Shown here: piece after piece, positions 56,614 to 64,000 of the stretch
How positions within the stretch are numbered: position 1 is the first letter of the stretch
How the letters are laid out: the number at the start of each line of letters is the position of its first letter
Source: Variovorax sp. WS11
Lineage (GTDB): Bacteria > Pseudomonadota > Gammaproteobacteria > Burkholderiales > Burkholderiaceae_C
Direction: 5' to 3'
DNA length: 64,000 nt
NCBI RefSeq assembly: GCF_010499245.1
Contig: NZ_JAAGOW010000001.1
Location: 310,001-374,000 of the forward strand
Notes under the pieces: model-generated
Databases searched by the model: none
What the model was told of the DNA's origin: nothing
Seen by the model: the letters and a program-made list of their open reading frames with translations, nothing else
Translations under genes and position numbers: made by a program

Positions 56614-57564
56614 TCAGCCTCGCGAGGCGGCGGAGGCGCGAGCACGACCCAGCCTGCGCTTGCCCCCGCTGCCGATGGCGGCGACCAGCTGCTGCACCAG
56701 CGCACGCGCCAGCAGCGACAGCGTGCGCCCCTCCAGCGACAGCACCTGCAGGCGGCGCTGCTGCATCTGCGCTTCCACGAAGGGCCGCGCGACCAGCGTG
56801 CCGTTCTCGATCAGGTGCACGGCCGTCAGCAGCCCCGCCAGCACGATCTCGGGCGTGCGCACCAGCGGCAGCAGCACGGAGGAGAAATTGCTGACGAAGG
56901 CAGGCTCGTAGCCGAGCCCCTGCACGCTGCAGCTCAGGTCGAAGAGCTGGCGCGCGGTGACGCCGCGGCTGCCCACGGCCAGCGGATAGCGCACCACCTC
57001 GGCCACGCTGACCGCGCGCTGCCGCGCCAGCGGATGATCAGGCGCCATCAGCGCGAACACCGGCGCCGGCGCCGAGTGCTCGATGCGGCAGCCCGGCTCG
57101 GGCGCGACCGCGTACTTGAGCGCGATGTCGGCATCGCCGCGGGCCAGCAGCGCGCTGACCTCGTCCGGCGCGCCGACGTGCAGCTGCATCCGGCTTTGCG
57201 CATGCGCCGCGCGAAAGTTGCGCATCACCTCCGGCATGAAGCCCACCGCAAAGCCCTCGGTGCAGGCCACGCGCACACGGCCCGCCTCGCGGCCGCCGAT
57301 GCCGCGCACCTGCTCGATCACCTGCTCGGTGTCCGTCTGCGTCGTGCGCAGATGCGCGGCCAGGCGTTCGCCGGCCTGCGTCAATGTCATGCCGCGCGCC
57401 TTGCGCTCGAACAGCGGGGTCTGGAGCGAGTCCTCCAGCTTGGCGATCTGCCGGCTGACCGCCGAGGGAGCGACATAGAGCCGCGCCGCCGCCTGGCTGA
57501 CCGAACCGCGGGTCGCCACTTCCATGAAGTAGCGCATCGGGATGCTGAGGATGGAGGTGGCCAT
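56614..57564 (-). CDS. LysR-family transcriptional regulator
   Basis: 316 residues: winged helix at 8-66 (FMEVATRGSVSQAAARLYVA, SRQIAKLEDSLQTPLFERKA) and a periplasmic-binding-like effector domain (about 95-300). It is divergent from the M20/Bug gene pair with a 116-base gap holding an inverted repeat, so it likely controls them. The ATG at 57564 gives the usual LysR N-terminus. The C-terminus is Arg/Ala-rich. Confidence 0.92.
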   Translation of the reverse strand: MATSILSIPMRYFMEVATRGSVSQAAARLYVAPSAVSRQIAKLEDSLQTPLFERKARGMTLTQAGERLAAHLRTTQTDTEQVIEQVRGIGGREAGRVRVACTEGFAVGFMPEVMRNFRAAHAQSRMQLHVGAPDEVSALLARGDADIALKYAVAPEPGCRIEHSAPAPVFALMAPDHPLARQRAVSVAEVVRYPLAVGSRGVTARQLFDLSCSVQGLGYEPAFVSNFSSVLLPLVRTPEIVLAGLLTAVHLIENGTLVARPFVEAQMQQRRLQVLSLEGRTLSLLARALVQQLVAAIGSGGKRRLGRARASAASRG

Positions 57565-57603
57565 GAGGTGCGGTGCCAGCGTTGCCTTGAAGGCAATGGT
57601 AGC

Positions 57604-57627
57604 TTGCGAAATCGATGGTTCTCGCAA
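57604..57627. promoter_or_regulatory. candidate LysR operator
   Basis: TTGCGA and TCGCAA (perfect 6-bp inverted arms) are 12 bases apart in the gap between the lysR gene and the M20 gene. The site contains T-N11-A spacing typical of LysR boxes. It lies 40 bases from the lysR start and 54 bases from the M20 start, suitable for autoregulation and activation. Confidence 0.5.
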
Positions 57628-57680
57628 CGACGATCTGGCCTTTTACTTGCAACCCTCTCATCACCCGAACACGAGACCCC

Positions 57681-59111
57681 ATGCAACGCCACGATTGCCT
57701 CTGCGCGGCTGCCGCCTATTTCGACGACGGCCGCTTCCTCGCCGACCTGCAGCGGCGCGTCGCCTTCCGGACCGAGAGCGACACCGGCACCGCACCGCCC
57801 GCGCTCGGCGCCTACCTGCGCGAGGAAATGACCCCGGCGCTCACGCAGCTCGGCTTCGAGTGCGAGGTGATCGACAACCCGGTGCCCGGCGGCGGCCCCT
57901 TCCTGATTGCGCGTCGCGTCGAAGGCGCCGGGCTTCCCACGGTGCTGAGCTACGGCCACGGCGACGTGGTGAGCGGCCAGGACGCGCAATGGCGCGAGGG
58001 CCTCGCGCCCTGGACGCTCACAGTCGAGGGCGAGCGCTGGTACGGCCGCGGCACCGCCGACAACAAGGGTCAGCACAGCATCAACCTCGGCGCGCTGGCG
58101 GAAGTCATCCGCGCCCGCGGCGGCCGGCTCGGCTACAACGTGACGCTGCTGCTCGAAATGGGCGAGGAAGCGGCATCGCCCGGCCTGCACGAAGTCTGCG
58201 CGCAACAGGCGGGCAAACTGCGCGCCGACCTGCTGATCGCCTGCGACGGGCCGCGCGTGAGTGCGCAGCGGCCCACCCTCTTCCTCGGCTCGCGCGGTGC
58301 GGTCAACTTCAGCCTGCGGCTGCGCGCGCGGCCGCGCGGCTATCACTCGGGCAACTGGGGTGGCGTGCTCGCGAACCCGGCCACGGTGCTGAGCCACGCG
58401 GTGGCGACGCTGGTGGATGCGAAGGGCCGCATCCTGGTGGAAGCGCTTCGGCCGCAGGGCATCCCGGCTCCGGTGCGCGAGGCCCTGGCCGACATCGCAA
58501 TCGGCGGCGGCGCCGACGATCCCGCGCTGGACGCAAACTGGGGCGAGCCCGGCCTGAGCCCCGCCGAGCGCCTGATGGCCTGGAACACGATCGAGGTGCT
58601 CGCCCTCGGCGCGGGCTCGCCGCAGCGCCCGGTGAATGCGATACCGGGCCAGGCGGTGGCGCATTGCCAGCTGCGCTTCGTGGTGGGCACGCCGTGGCGC
58701 GATCTCGCGGCCATCGTCCGAGCCCATCTCGACGCGCACGGTTTCGAGCAAGTCGAGGTTCAGGTCACGCTCGAAGGCGCGGCGACGCGCCTGGACCTGG
58801 CCAACCCCTGGGTGAGCTGGGCCCGACGCTCCATCGAGGCCAGTACCGGCCAGCGCCCCGACCTGCTGCCGAACCTGGCCGGCTCGCTGCCCAACGACGT
58901 CTTCGTCGACCTGCTGGGCCTGCCCACGCTGTGGGTGCCGCATTCGTACCCGGCCTGCGCGCAGCATGCGCCCAACGAACACCTGCTGGCGCCGCTGGCG
59001 CGGGAAGGGCTGCAGATCATGGCCGGTCTCTACTGGGACCTCGGCGACGCGGCGGCCCACACGCCGTGGCAGGCCGCTTCTTCCACCGCTCCCACCTCTC
59101 CCCGTTTCTGA
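57681..59111 (+). CDS. M20-family metallopeptidase/amidohydrolase
   Basis: 476 residues. Zinc-ligand motifs: VLSYGHGDVVSGQDAQWREG, WYGRGTADNKGQHSINLGAL (metal-bridging Asp), LLEMGEEAASPGLHEVCAQQ (Glu-Glu pair) and WVPHSYPACAQHAPNEHLL (final His). A dimerisation domain (about 205-340) interrupts the catalytic one. It probably hydrolyses an acyl-amino acid or small peptide; the paired Bug protein suggests the substrate is imported as a carboxylate. The in-frame start at 57615 is within the promoter region. Confidence 0.9.
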   Translation: MQRHDCLCAAAAYFDDGRFLADLQRRVAFRTESDTGTAPPALGAYLREEMTPALTQLGFECEVIDNPVPGGGPFLIARRVEGAGLPTVLSYGHGDVVSGQDAQWREGLAPWTLTVEGERWYGRGTADNKGQHSINLGALAEVIRARGGRLGYNVTLLLEMGEEAASPGLHEVCAQQAGKLRADLLIACDGPRVSAQRPTLFLGSRGAVNFSLRLRARPRGYHSGNWGGVLANPATVLSHAVATLVDAKGRILVEALRPQGIPAPVREALADIAIGGGADDPALDANWGEPGLSPAERLMAWNTIEVLALGAGSPQRPVNAIPGQAVAHCQLRFVVGTPWRDLAAIVRAHLDAHGFEQVEVQVTLEGAATRLDLANPWVSWARRSIEASTGQRPDLLPNLAGSLPNDVFVDLLGLPTLWVPHSYPACAQHAPNEHLLAPLAREGLQIMAGLYWDLGDAAAHTPWQAASSTAPTSPRF

Positions 59112-59125
59112 AAGCCACCCTCCGC

Positions 59126-60097
59126 ATGAAGCCCGTCGCCCACGCCCTTGCCGCCGTCGCCCTCCTCTCGGCGGCCTGCCTCGCACAGGCCAACGACGCA
59201 TGGCCAGCCAAGGCCGTCAAGCTCGTCGTTCCTTTCCCGCCCGGCGGCGGCACCGACATCGTGGCGCGCGGCCTGGGCCAGAAGCTGGCCGAGCGGCTGG
59301 CCCAGACGGTGGTGATCGACAACAAGCCCGGCGCGGCCACCCTCATCGGCGCCGACGCGGTGGCCAAGGCAACGCCGGATGGCTACACGCTGCTGGTCTC
59401 GGGCTCGTCCACCTACAGCGTGAATGCGGCGCTGCGCGCCCGCCTCCCCTACGACCCGTTGAAGGACTTGGCGCCGGTGGCAATCATTGCCAAGGCGCCG
59501 CTGGTGCTGGTGGTCAACACCAGCTCGCCCTGGCGCAGCGTGGCGGAGCTCGCCGCTGCCGCCAAAGCCAAGCCCCAGGGCATCCGCTACGCCACCTTCG
59601 GCAGCGGCTCCGGCCCGCACCTGGCCGGCGAGCTGTTCGCGATGGCAGCCGGCGTGAAACTCCAGGACGTGCCCTACAAGGGCAGCAGCCAAAGCACGGT
59701 CGCCCTGATCGGCGGCGAGATCGAGATGGGCATCGACACCGTGGCCGCGGTTGCGCCGCACGTGCGCGCCGGCAAGCTGCGCGCCCTGGCCATCGTGGGC
59801 ACGACGCGCTCCAGCATGCTGCCGGAGGTGCCGACGATGACCGAACTCAGGTTGCCGGACGCCACCTTCGACGCCTGGTACGGCCTGGCCGCGCCTGCGG
59901 GCACGCCGGCGCCCGTGCTGCAGAAGCTCACGGCTGCAGTCGGTGCTGCAATGGCAGACAAGGCACTGCAGGACCAGTTCCGCGCGCAGGGCATGGAGCC
60001 CGTGATGATCGGCGCGGCGCCGTTTCGCAGCCTGATGGGGTCGGAGATCTCGCGCTACCGGGCGCTGGCCCACCGTGCGGGCATCGCTGCCGAGTGA
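59126..60097 (+). CDS. Bug-family (tripartite tricarboxylate-type) substrate-binding protein
   Basis: 323 residues with a signal peptide (MKPVAHALAAVALLSAACLA, cut after QAN). Bug hallmarks: WPAKAVKLVVPFPPGGGTDI, VIDNKPGAATLIGADAVAKA with TPDGYTLLVSGSSTYSVN, and VPYKGSSQSTVALIGGEIEM. It binds carboxylated ligands. No TctA/TctB membrane genes are adjacent, common for Bug proteins in this family. It follows the M20 gene by 14 bases. Confidence 0.92.
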   Translation: MKPVAHALAAVALLSAACLAQANDAWPAKAVKLVVPFPPGGGTDIVARGLGQKLAERLAQTVVIDNKPGAATLIGADAVAKATPDGYTLLVSGSSTYSVNAALRARLPYDPLKDLAPVAIIAKAPLVLVVNTSSPWRSVAELAAAAKAKPQGIRYATFGSGSGPHLAGELFAMAAGVKLQDVPYKGSSQSTVALIGGEIEMGIDTVAAVAPHVRAGKLRALAIVGTTRSSMLPEVPTMTELRLPDATFDAWYGLAAPAGTPAPVLQKLTAAVGAAMADKALQDQFRAQGMEPVMIGAAPFRSLMGSEISRYRALAHRAGIAAE

Positions 60098-60122
60098 CTG
60101 GTCCGCGGTGCGCCGCCCCGCA

Positions 60123-60965
60123 TCAAGGCAGCAGCTCGAACTTGAGCTCCGACAACGGCGTCACCTTCTCGTCGCGCGTCATCTTGTACTCGGTGTTCGG
60201 CCCCAGCCACTTGGCCCAGATGCGGTCGATCTCGCCGGACTTGTCCAACGCCACCAGCGCCGCATTGACCTTGCCCAGCAGCACCGGCTCGTCCTTCTTC
60301 ATGCCTACGCCGATGGGCTGCAGCACCATCGGCTCCTTGATCATCTTGAGCTCGACGCCGGAGGTCTTCGACTGGTTGACCAGCTTGGTGATGGTCATCG
60401 TGTTCGCCACCATGCCCATCGACTTGTTCTGCTGCACGGCCATGAAGGCCGAGCCCGTGTCCTGGAAGGTCACCGGCTCGGAGCCGTTCATCTTGATCGA
60501 CAGCTCCGAGGTCGAGCCCTTGGTGGAACTCAGTCGCTTGCCCTTGAAATCGGCCTTGGTGGTGCCGGGGTCGGATGCCTTCACCGCCAGCATCTCCTTG
60601 GCCACGTAGTAGGGGTCGCTGAACTGGATCTGCTCGCCGCGGCTCTTGGTGTAGGCCAGATTGGCCACCGTCACATCGACACGGCCGAGCTTGACCTCGG
60701 GCACGCGGGCCTCGACCGACAGCGGCGTGACCTTTGCCGCGACGCCCAACTGCTTGGCGAGCGCGTTGCATAGATCGATGTCGAAGCCCACCATCTCGCG
60801 CGTCTTGGGATCGGGCGCAGCGAAAGGCGGCACGTCGGCGAAGGTGCCGCACTTGAGCTCCTTGCGCTGCTGGATTTCATCCCATTGGTCCGCATGGGCC
60901 AGCAGGGGCAGGGTGGCAATGCAACCACCGATGGCGGCGAGACGGAACACGGTCTTCTTCGACAT
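60123..60965 (-). CDS. polar amino-acid ABC transporter, substrate-binding protein
   Basis: 280 residues: signal peptide (MSKKTVFRLAAIGGCIATLP, cut after LAHA) and family-3 solute-binding domain (FADVPPFAAPDPKTREMVGF, DIDLCNALAKQLGVAAKVTP, ISFSDPYY-like IQFSDPYYVAKEMLAVKASD). Family-3 proteins bind amino acids or opines. It is last in the order SDR-permease-permease-ATPase-binding protein. Convergent with the Bug gene, 25 bases apart. Confidence 0.92.
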   Translation of the reverse strand: MSKKTVFRLAAIGGCIATLPLLAHADQWDEIQQRKELKCGTFADVPPFAAPDPKTREMVGFDIDLCNALAKQLGVAAKVTPLSVEARVPEVKLGRVDVTVANLAYTKSRGEQIQFSDPYYVAKEMLAVKASDPGTTKADFKGKRLSSTKGSTSELSIKMNGSEPVTFQDTGSAFMAVQQNKSMGMVANTMTITKLVNQSKTSGVELKMIKEPMVLQPIGVGMKKDEPVLLGKVNAALVALDKSGEIDRIWAKWLGPNTEYKMTRDEKVTPLSELKFELLP

Positions 60966-61009
60966 GATGAACTCCTGGTGAGGTGCTGTTGGAAAAGGGG
61001 TGCCCGGCT

Positions 61010-61780
61010 TCAATGCGCGCGCAGATCGGACAGGAAGCGCTGCGCACGCGGGTGCTGCGGGCTGCTGAAGAAGGCCGCCGGTTCGGCCTTCTCGAGGATG
61101 CGGCCGGCGTCCATGAACCACACGCGGTCGGCCACCTCGCGGGCGAAATTCATCTCGTGCGTGACGCACATCATGGTCATGCCGTCGTTGGCCAGGCCCC
61201 GCATCACCTGCAGCACCTCGCCCACCATCTCGGGGTCGAGCGCGCTGGTCGGCTCGTCGAACAACATGGCCGGCGGCTCCATGGCAAGGGCGCGCGCGAT
61301 CGCCACCCGCTGCTGCTGTCCGCCCGAAAGCTGCGCCGGATAGGCGCCGGCCTTGGCCGCCAGGCCCACGCGCTCCAGCAGCTGCATCGCCTTCGTTTTC
61401 GCCGCGGCGCGCTTGACGCCCAGCACCCGCATCGGCGAGAGCATGATGTTCTCCAGCACCGACAGGTGCGGGAACAGGTTGAAGCTCTGGAACACGAAGC
61501 CGATGCGGCTGCGCAGCTTGTTGAGCGCCACGCTGCTCATCGGCGCGTGGATGTCGTGGCCGTCGAAGAGCAACTGGCCCGACTTGACTTCCTCGAGGCG
61601 GTTGACGGTGCGGATCAGCGTCGACTTGCCCGAGCCCGAAGGCCCGCAGACCACGACCACCTCGCCCTTCCGCACTTCGGCGTTGACGTCGGTGAGCGCC
61701 TGGTAGTCGCCGTACCACTTGTTGATGTTGGAAAACAGGATCATGGGAACGTCCTCGGCGTTCGTCGTCGGGGTGGGCAT
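61010..61780 (-). CDS. polar amino-acid ABC transporter, ATP-binding protein
   Basis: 256 residues, GlnQ/GltL class: Walker [10 protein letters not shown], the Q loop [15 protein letters not shown], signature [15 protein letters not shown], Walker [17 protein letters not shown] and switch His in [15 protein letters not shown]. The start at 61780 is preceded by GGAG (9 bases); the ATG at 61816 lies further upstream and lacks a ribosome site. The residues before [15 protein letters not shown] are extra relative to the family. Confidence 0.94.
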   Translation of the reverse strand: MPTPTTNAEDVPMILFSNINKWYGDYQALTDVNAEVRKGEVVVVCGPSGSGKSTLIRTVNRLEEVKSGQLLFDGHDIHAPMSSVALNKLRSRIGFVFQSFNLFPHLSVLENIMLSPMRVLGVKRAAAKTKAMQLLERVGLAAKAGAYPAQLSGGQQQRVAIARALAMEPPAMLFDEPTSALDPEMVGEVLQVMRGLANDGMTMMCVTHEMNFAREVADRVWFMDAGRILEKAEPAAFFSSPQHPRAQRFLSDLRAH

Positions 61781-61825
61781 GGTTCTGTCTCCTTGTGTGG
61801 TCGCCGGCCGTCGCATGCGGCCGTG

Positions 61826-62584
61826 TCAGGGGTTGGCCGCCACCGGCGGCGGCAGCGATCCGCCGCCTTCGGTGGCCGCAGCCGGCGCGACGCCGAGCCG
61901 CTTGTAGGCAATGCGCCGCTCCAGCCATTGCGCCAGCTGCGTGAGGCTGAAGCACACCACGTAGTAGGTCATCGCCAGGATGAAGAACACCTGGAAGGGC
62001 TTGGTCAGCAGCTGGTTGTTGATCTGGTTGGCCGCGAAGGTGAGCTCGTTCACGTTGATCACGTAGCCCAGCGTCGTTTCCTTGATGGTCGAGATGAACT
62101 GGCTCAGCATGCTCGGCAGCATGTTGTAGAGCGCCTGCGGCAGGATCACGTACCACATGGTCCCGAGGTGGCTGTGGCCGAGCGCACGCGCCGCCTCGCT
62201 CTGCCCCTTGGGCAAAGCCAGGATGCCGGCGCGCACCACCTCCGACAGGTAGGCGCCCTCGTAGATCACCAGCGTGCACAGCATGGTCGTGAAGCCCGAG
62301 ATCTCACGGCCGATCAGGAGCGGCACCAGGAAGTAGACCCACAAGATGACCATCAGCAGCGGCACGCCGCGCACCACGTAGACCAGCACCGTCGCCGGCC
62401 AGCGCAGCACCTTCCAGGGAGACAGCCGGGCCAGTGCCATCAGCACCGAGAGCGGGAAGGCCAGCACGATGCCCAGCACCGACAGGATCAGCGTGGCGAC
62501 GATGCCGCCCATGGGGCCGTTGGGGTACTGGCCGATGAGCAGCAGCAGCCAGTTGTCGCGAAGGATCTCGAAGACGCTGAACAT
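61826..62584 (-). CDS. polar amino-acid ABC transporter permease (second)
   Basis: 252 residues, HisMQ/GltK class, five predicted helices (GGIVATLILSVLGIVLAFPL, VLVYVVRGVPLLMVILWVYF). The EAA loop is EAARALGHSHLGTMWYVILP at about 135. A Pro/Gly-rich tail of about 25 residues follows the last helix. It starts 3 bases after the other permease stops. Confidence 0.92.
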   Translation of the reverse strand: MFSVFEILRDNWLLLLIGQYPNGPMGGIVATLILSVLGIVLAFPLSVLMALARLSPWKVLRWPATVLVYVVRGVPLLMVILWVYFLVPLLIGREISGFTTMLCTLVIYEGAYLSEVVRAGILALPKGQSEAARALGHSHLGTMWYVILPQALYNMLPSMLSQFISTIKETTLGYVINVNELTFAANQINNQLLTKPFQVFFILAMTYYVVCFSLTQLAQWLERRIAYKRLGVAPAAATEGGGSLPPPVAANP

Positions 62585-62587
62585 CGC

Positions 62588-63289
62588 TCACCTCGCTCCG
62601 GCAATGCGGTAGTGCCGCGCCACCCAGCCGCCCGCGGCCATGATGAGCAACGAGAAACTCAGGTACAGCACCGTCGCGACGCTGTAGGCCTCGAAGGCGC
62701 GGAAGCTCTGGCTCTCCACCTCCTTGACGGCGTGCGTCAGCTCGGCCACGCCGATCGCCATGGCCAGGCTGCTGTTCTTGAACAGCGACACGCTGTGGTT
62801 GACCAGCGCGGGAATGGCGTTGCGGATCGCCTGCGGCAGCATGACGTGGCGCATCGAGCCGATGAAGCTGTGGCCGAGGGCACGTGCGGCCTCGGCCTGC
62901 CCGCTTGGAATGGAGCGCAGGCCCGATCGCATGTCTTCGCTGAAGTAAGCCGCCTGGCACAGCCCCAGTGCGACGATCGAGAGGATGGCCTCCGCGTTGT
63001 GATCGGACAGCCAGCCCTGCAGGAACTGGGGCAGCAGGCTGAAGATGCCGAAGTACCAGAGCATCAGCTGCACCAGCGTCGGCACGTTGCGGTGGTAGGA
63101 GACGTAAGCCGCGACCACGCGCTCGGCGATGCGGTTCGGCGTGAGGCGCACGGTCAGCAGCACGAGGGCCAGGCTCATCGCGAGCAGCCAGGAGCCGGCT
63201 GCGATCTTCAGCGTCATCTCCACGCCGTGCAGCAGCATGGCGCCGAACTCCGGCTTCAGCAGAACGGCCAGCAGGTCGAAGTCCTTCAT
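62588..63289 (-). CDS. polar amino-acid ABC transporter permease (first)
   Basis: 233 residues, HisMQ/GltJ class: LLHGVEMTLKIAAGSWLLAM, SYHRNVPTLVQLMLWYFGIF, and EAA loop AEAARALGHSFIGSMRHVML. The ATG at 63289 gives the normal length; the frame stays open upstream into the SDR gene. It lies 35 bases after the SDR stop. It pairs with the next permease as the membrane dimer. Confidence 0.92.
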   Translation of the reverse strand: MKDFDLLAVLLKPEFGAMLLHGVEMTLKIAAGSWLLAMSLALVLLTVRLTPNRIAERVVAAYVSYHRNVPTLVQLMLWYFGIFSLLPQFLQGWLSDHNAEAILSIVALGLCQAAYFSEDMRSGLRSIPSGQAEAARALGHSFIGSMRHVMLPQAIRNAIPALVNHSVSLFKNSSLAMAIGVAELTHAVKEVESQSFRAFEAYSVATVLYLSFSLLIMAAGGWVARHYRIAGAR

Positions 63290-63324
63290 GCCAGTTCCTT
63301 TGCGCGTCGCGTGGTGGGGGCCGC

Positions 63325-64000
63325 TCAGCCGCGGGGCGTTTCCGGGCGGGTGGTGGAGAGCCCGCCGGGCACCTGCAGCGTCGGCGTGATCTCCATGTGA
63401 CCCACGTTCACCGCGATCGGCGCGGCGATGGCGAAGGCGATGGCGTCGGCGATGTCCTCGGCCCGGGGCAGCTCGAAGCCCTCGATGAAGCGCTTGTGCA
63501 TTTCCTCCGCGTTGCCGTGTACGTGCGCGAAGATGTCGGTGGCCACCCGCCCCGGGCAGATTTCGGTGACCCGCACGCGCTTGCCGAAGACATCGATGCG
63601 CAGTTGGCGCGACAGCATGCTCACCGCGGCCTTGGTCGCGTGGTAAGTGCTGTTGCCGCCGAAGTTGTAGGCCCCGGCGATCGAGCTGATGTTGATCACG
63701 TGGCCGCGGTCGCGTTCGGCCATGCCCGGCACGACCAGGCGGCACAGGTGCAGCACGGCGCGCAGGTTGACGTCGACCAGCAGGTCGATGCCTTCGGCGT
63801 CGGCCTTCAGGATGGAGCCCGGGCGGTCGACGCCGGCGTTGTTGACCAGGACGTCGAAGGGGATCTCCCGCGCGAGGCGGGTAACGCCTTCGAGATCGCT
63901 CACGTCGATGGCGTGCGGGATGCAGCCCGTGCGGACGGCCAGCTCGGCCAGCTTGTCGGCGCTGCGTGCGAGCGCATGGACCTGCAGGCCCTCCTTGCAG
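63325..64000 (-). CDS. short-chain dehydrogenase/reductase, N-terminus beyond window
   Basis: The 224 visible codons start inside the cofactor domain (KEGLQVHALARSADKLAELA) and lack the TGxxxGIG loop, which lies past the right edge. Visible are FDVLVNNAGVDRPG, INISSIAGAYNFGGNSTYHA with the YHATK catalytic pair, and RVTEICPGRVATDIFAHVHG. The end, VNVGHMEITPTLQVPGGL, resembles YdfG-type 3-hydroxy-acid and serine dehydrogenases. It heads the ABC-transporter operon, so the imported compound may be its substrate (inference). Confidence 0.87.
   Translation of the reverse strand, partial: CKEGLQVHALARSADKLAELAVRTGCIPHAIDVSDLEGVTRLAREIPFDVLVNNAGVDRPGSILKADAEGIDLLVDVNLRAVLHLCRLVVPGMAERDRGHVINISSIAGAYNFGGNSTYHATKAAVSMLSRQLRIDVFGKRVRVTEICPGRVATDIFAHVHGNAEEMHKRFIEGFELPRAEDIADAIAFAIAAPIAVNVGHMEITPTLQVPGGLSTTRPETPRG

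Noticed and set aside
60983..63400. About 800-codon plus-strand open frame over the ABC transporter genes
   Set aside because: The minus strand holds four intact transporter/SDR genes with all motifs; the plus frame has shadow composition only.

Overview
This 64 kb window is chromosomal DNA from a high-GC betaproteobacterium. Gene order, gene families (DUF3619/DUF3106 next to a sigma factor, two leuA genes, an aat-bpt pair, Bug-type binding proteins) and the strong G/C preference at third codon positions suggest Burkholderiales, family Comamonadaceae, most likely Variovorax or a close relative. The assignment rests on gene content only. I saw no rRNA, tRNA, CRISPR, prophage or insertion sequence.

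Layout. 1-10.9 kb: genes for tetrahydromethanopterin (H4MPT)-linked formaldehyde oxidation and cofactor synthesis (mptG, mtdB, mch, fae, two ATP-grasp ligases, a CitG-like protein, folB, a flavoprotein, a dihydropteroate-synthase-like protein) with a sigma-54 activator. 10.9-13.9 kb: small accessory genes (ligase-like protein, PRC-barrel, DUF3606, short unknowns). 14-23.7 kb: a polyol uptake and catabolism operon (ABC transporter, mannitol-type dehydrogenase, SDR, AraC regulator, xylulokinase, PfkB kinase). 24-27.7 kb: two-component system plus DegP-type protease. 27.8-29.9 kb: pobA with a divergent IclR regulator. 29.9-34.7 kb: an orphan xanthine-dehydrogenase-type large subunit, aat, bpt and another IclR gene. 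34.7-43.8 kb: pbpG and branched-chain amino acid synthesis (ilvB, ilvH, ilvC, pssA, a leucine leader peptide, leuA2, leuA). 44-47.9 kb: sigma factor with DUF3619 and DUF3106 genes, RDD protein, dgkA, LOG protein, PII. 48-50.4 kb: an EamA exporter and an acyltransferase-like protein carrying an 81-bp duplication. 50.4-56.6 kb: czcCBA heavy-metal efflux behind a decayed czcI-like gene. 56.6-64 kb: LysR, M20 amidohydrolase and Bug protein, then an amino-acid-type ABC transporter and an SDR cut by the window edge.

The regulatory DNA is the most interesting part. Upstream of leuA2 is a complete candidate transcription attenuator: a 17-residue leader peptide with four Leu codons (including CTA CTA), a terminator hairpin and a possible antiterminator, read from a promoter that would give a nearly leaderless mRNA. 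Both outward-facing H4MPT transcription units (mptG operon and folB) have sigma-54-like -24/-12 elements, and a sigma-54 activator gene sits beside them, so they may form one regulon. The pobA/IclR intergenic region carries a 10-bp palindrome plus direct repeat, the layout known for PobR/PcaU operators. Two coding sequences (the smoF-type permease and the COG3146-type protein) have absorbed palindromic repeat DNA in frame.

How the genes fit together: an organism living on plant-derived material would use polyols, 4-hydroxybenzoate and methoxylated aromatics. Formaldehyde from demethylation would be oxidised by the H4MPT route. No methanol dehydrogenase gene is in the window. These links are inference from gene content.
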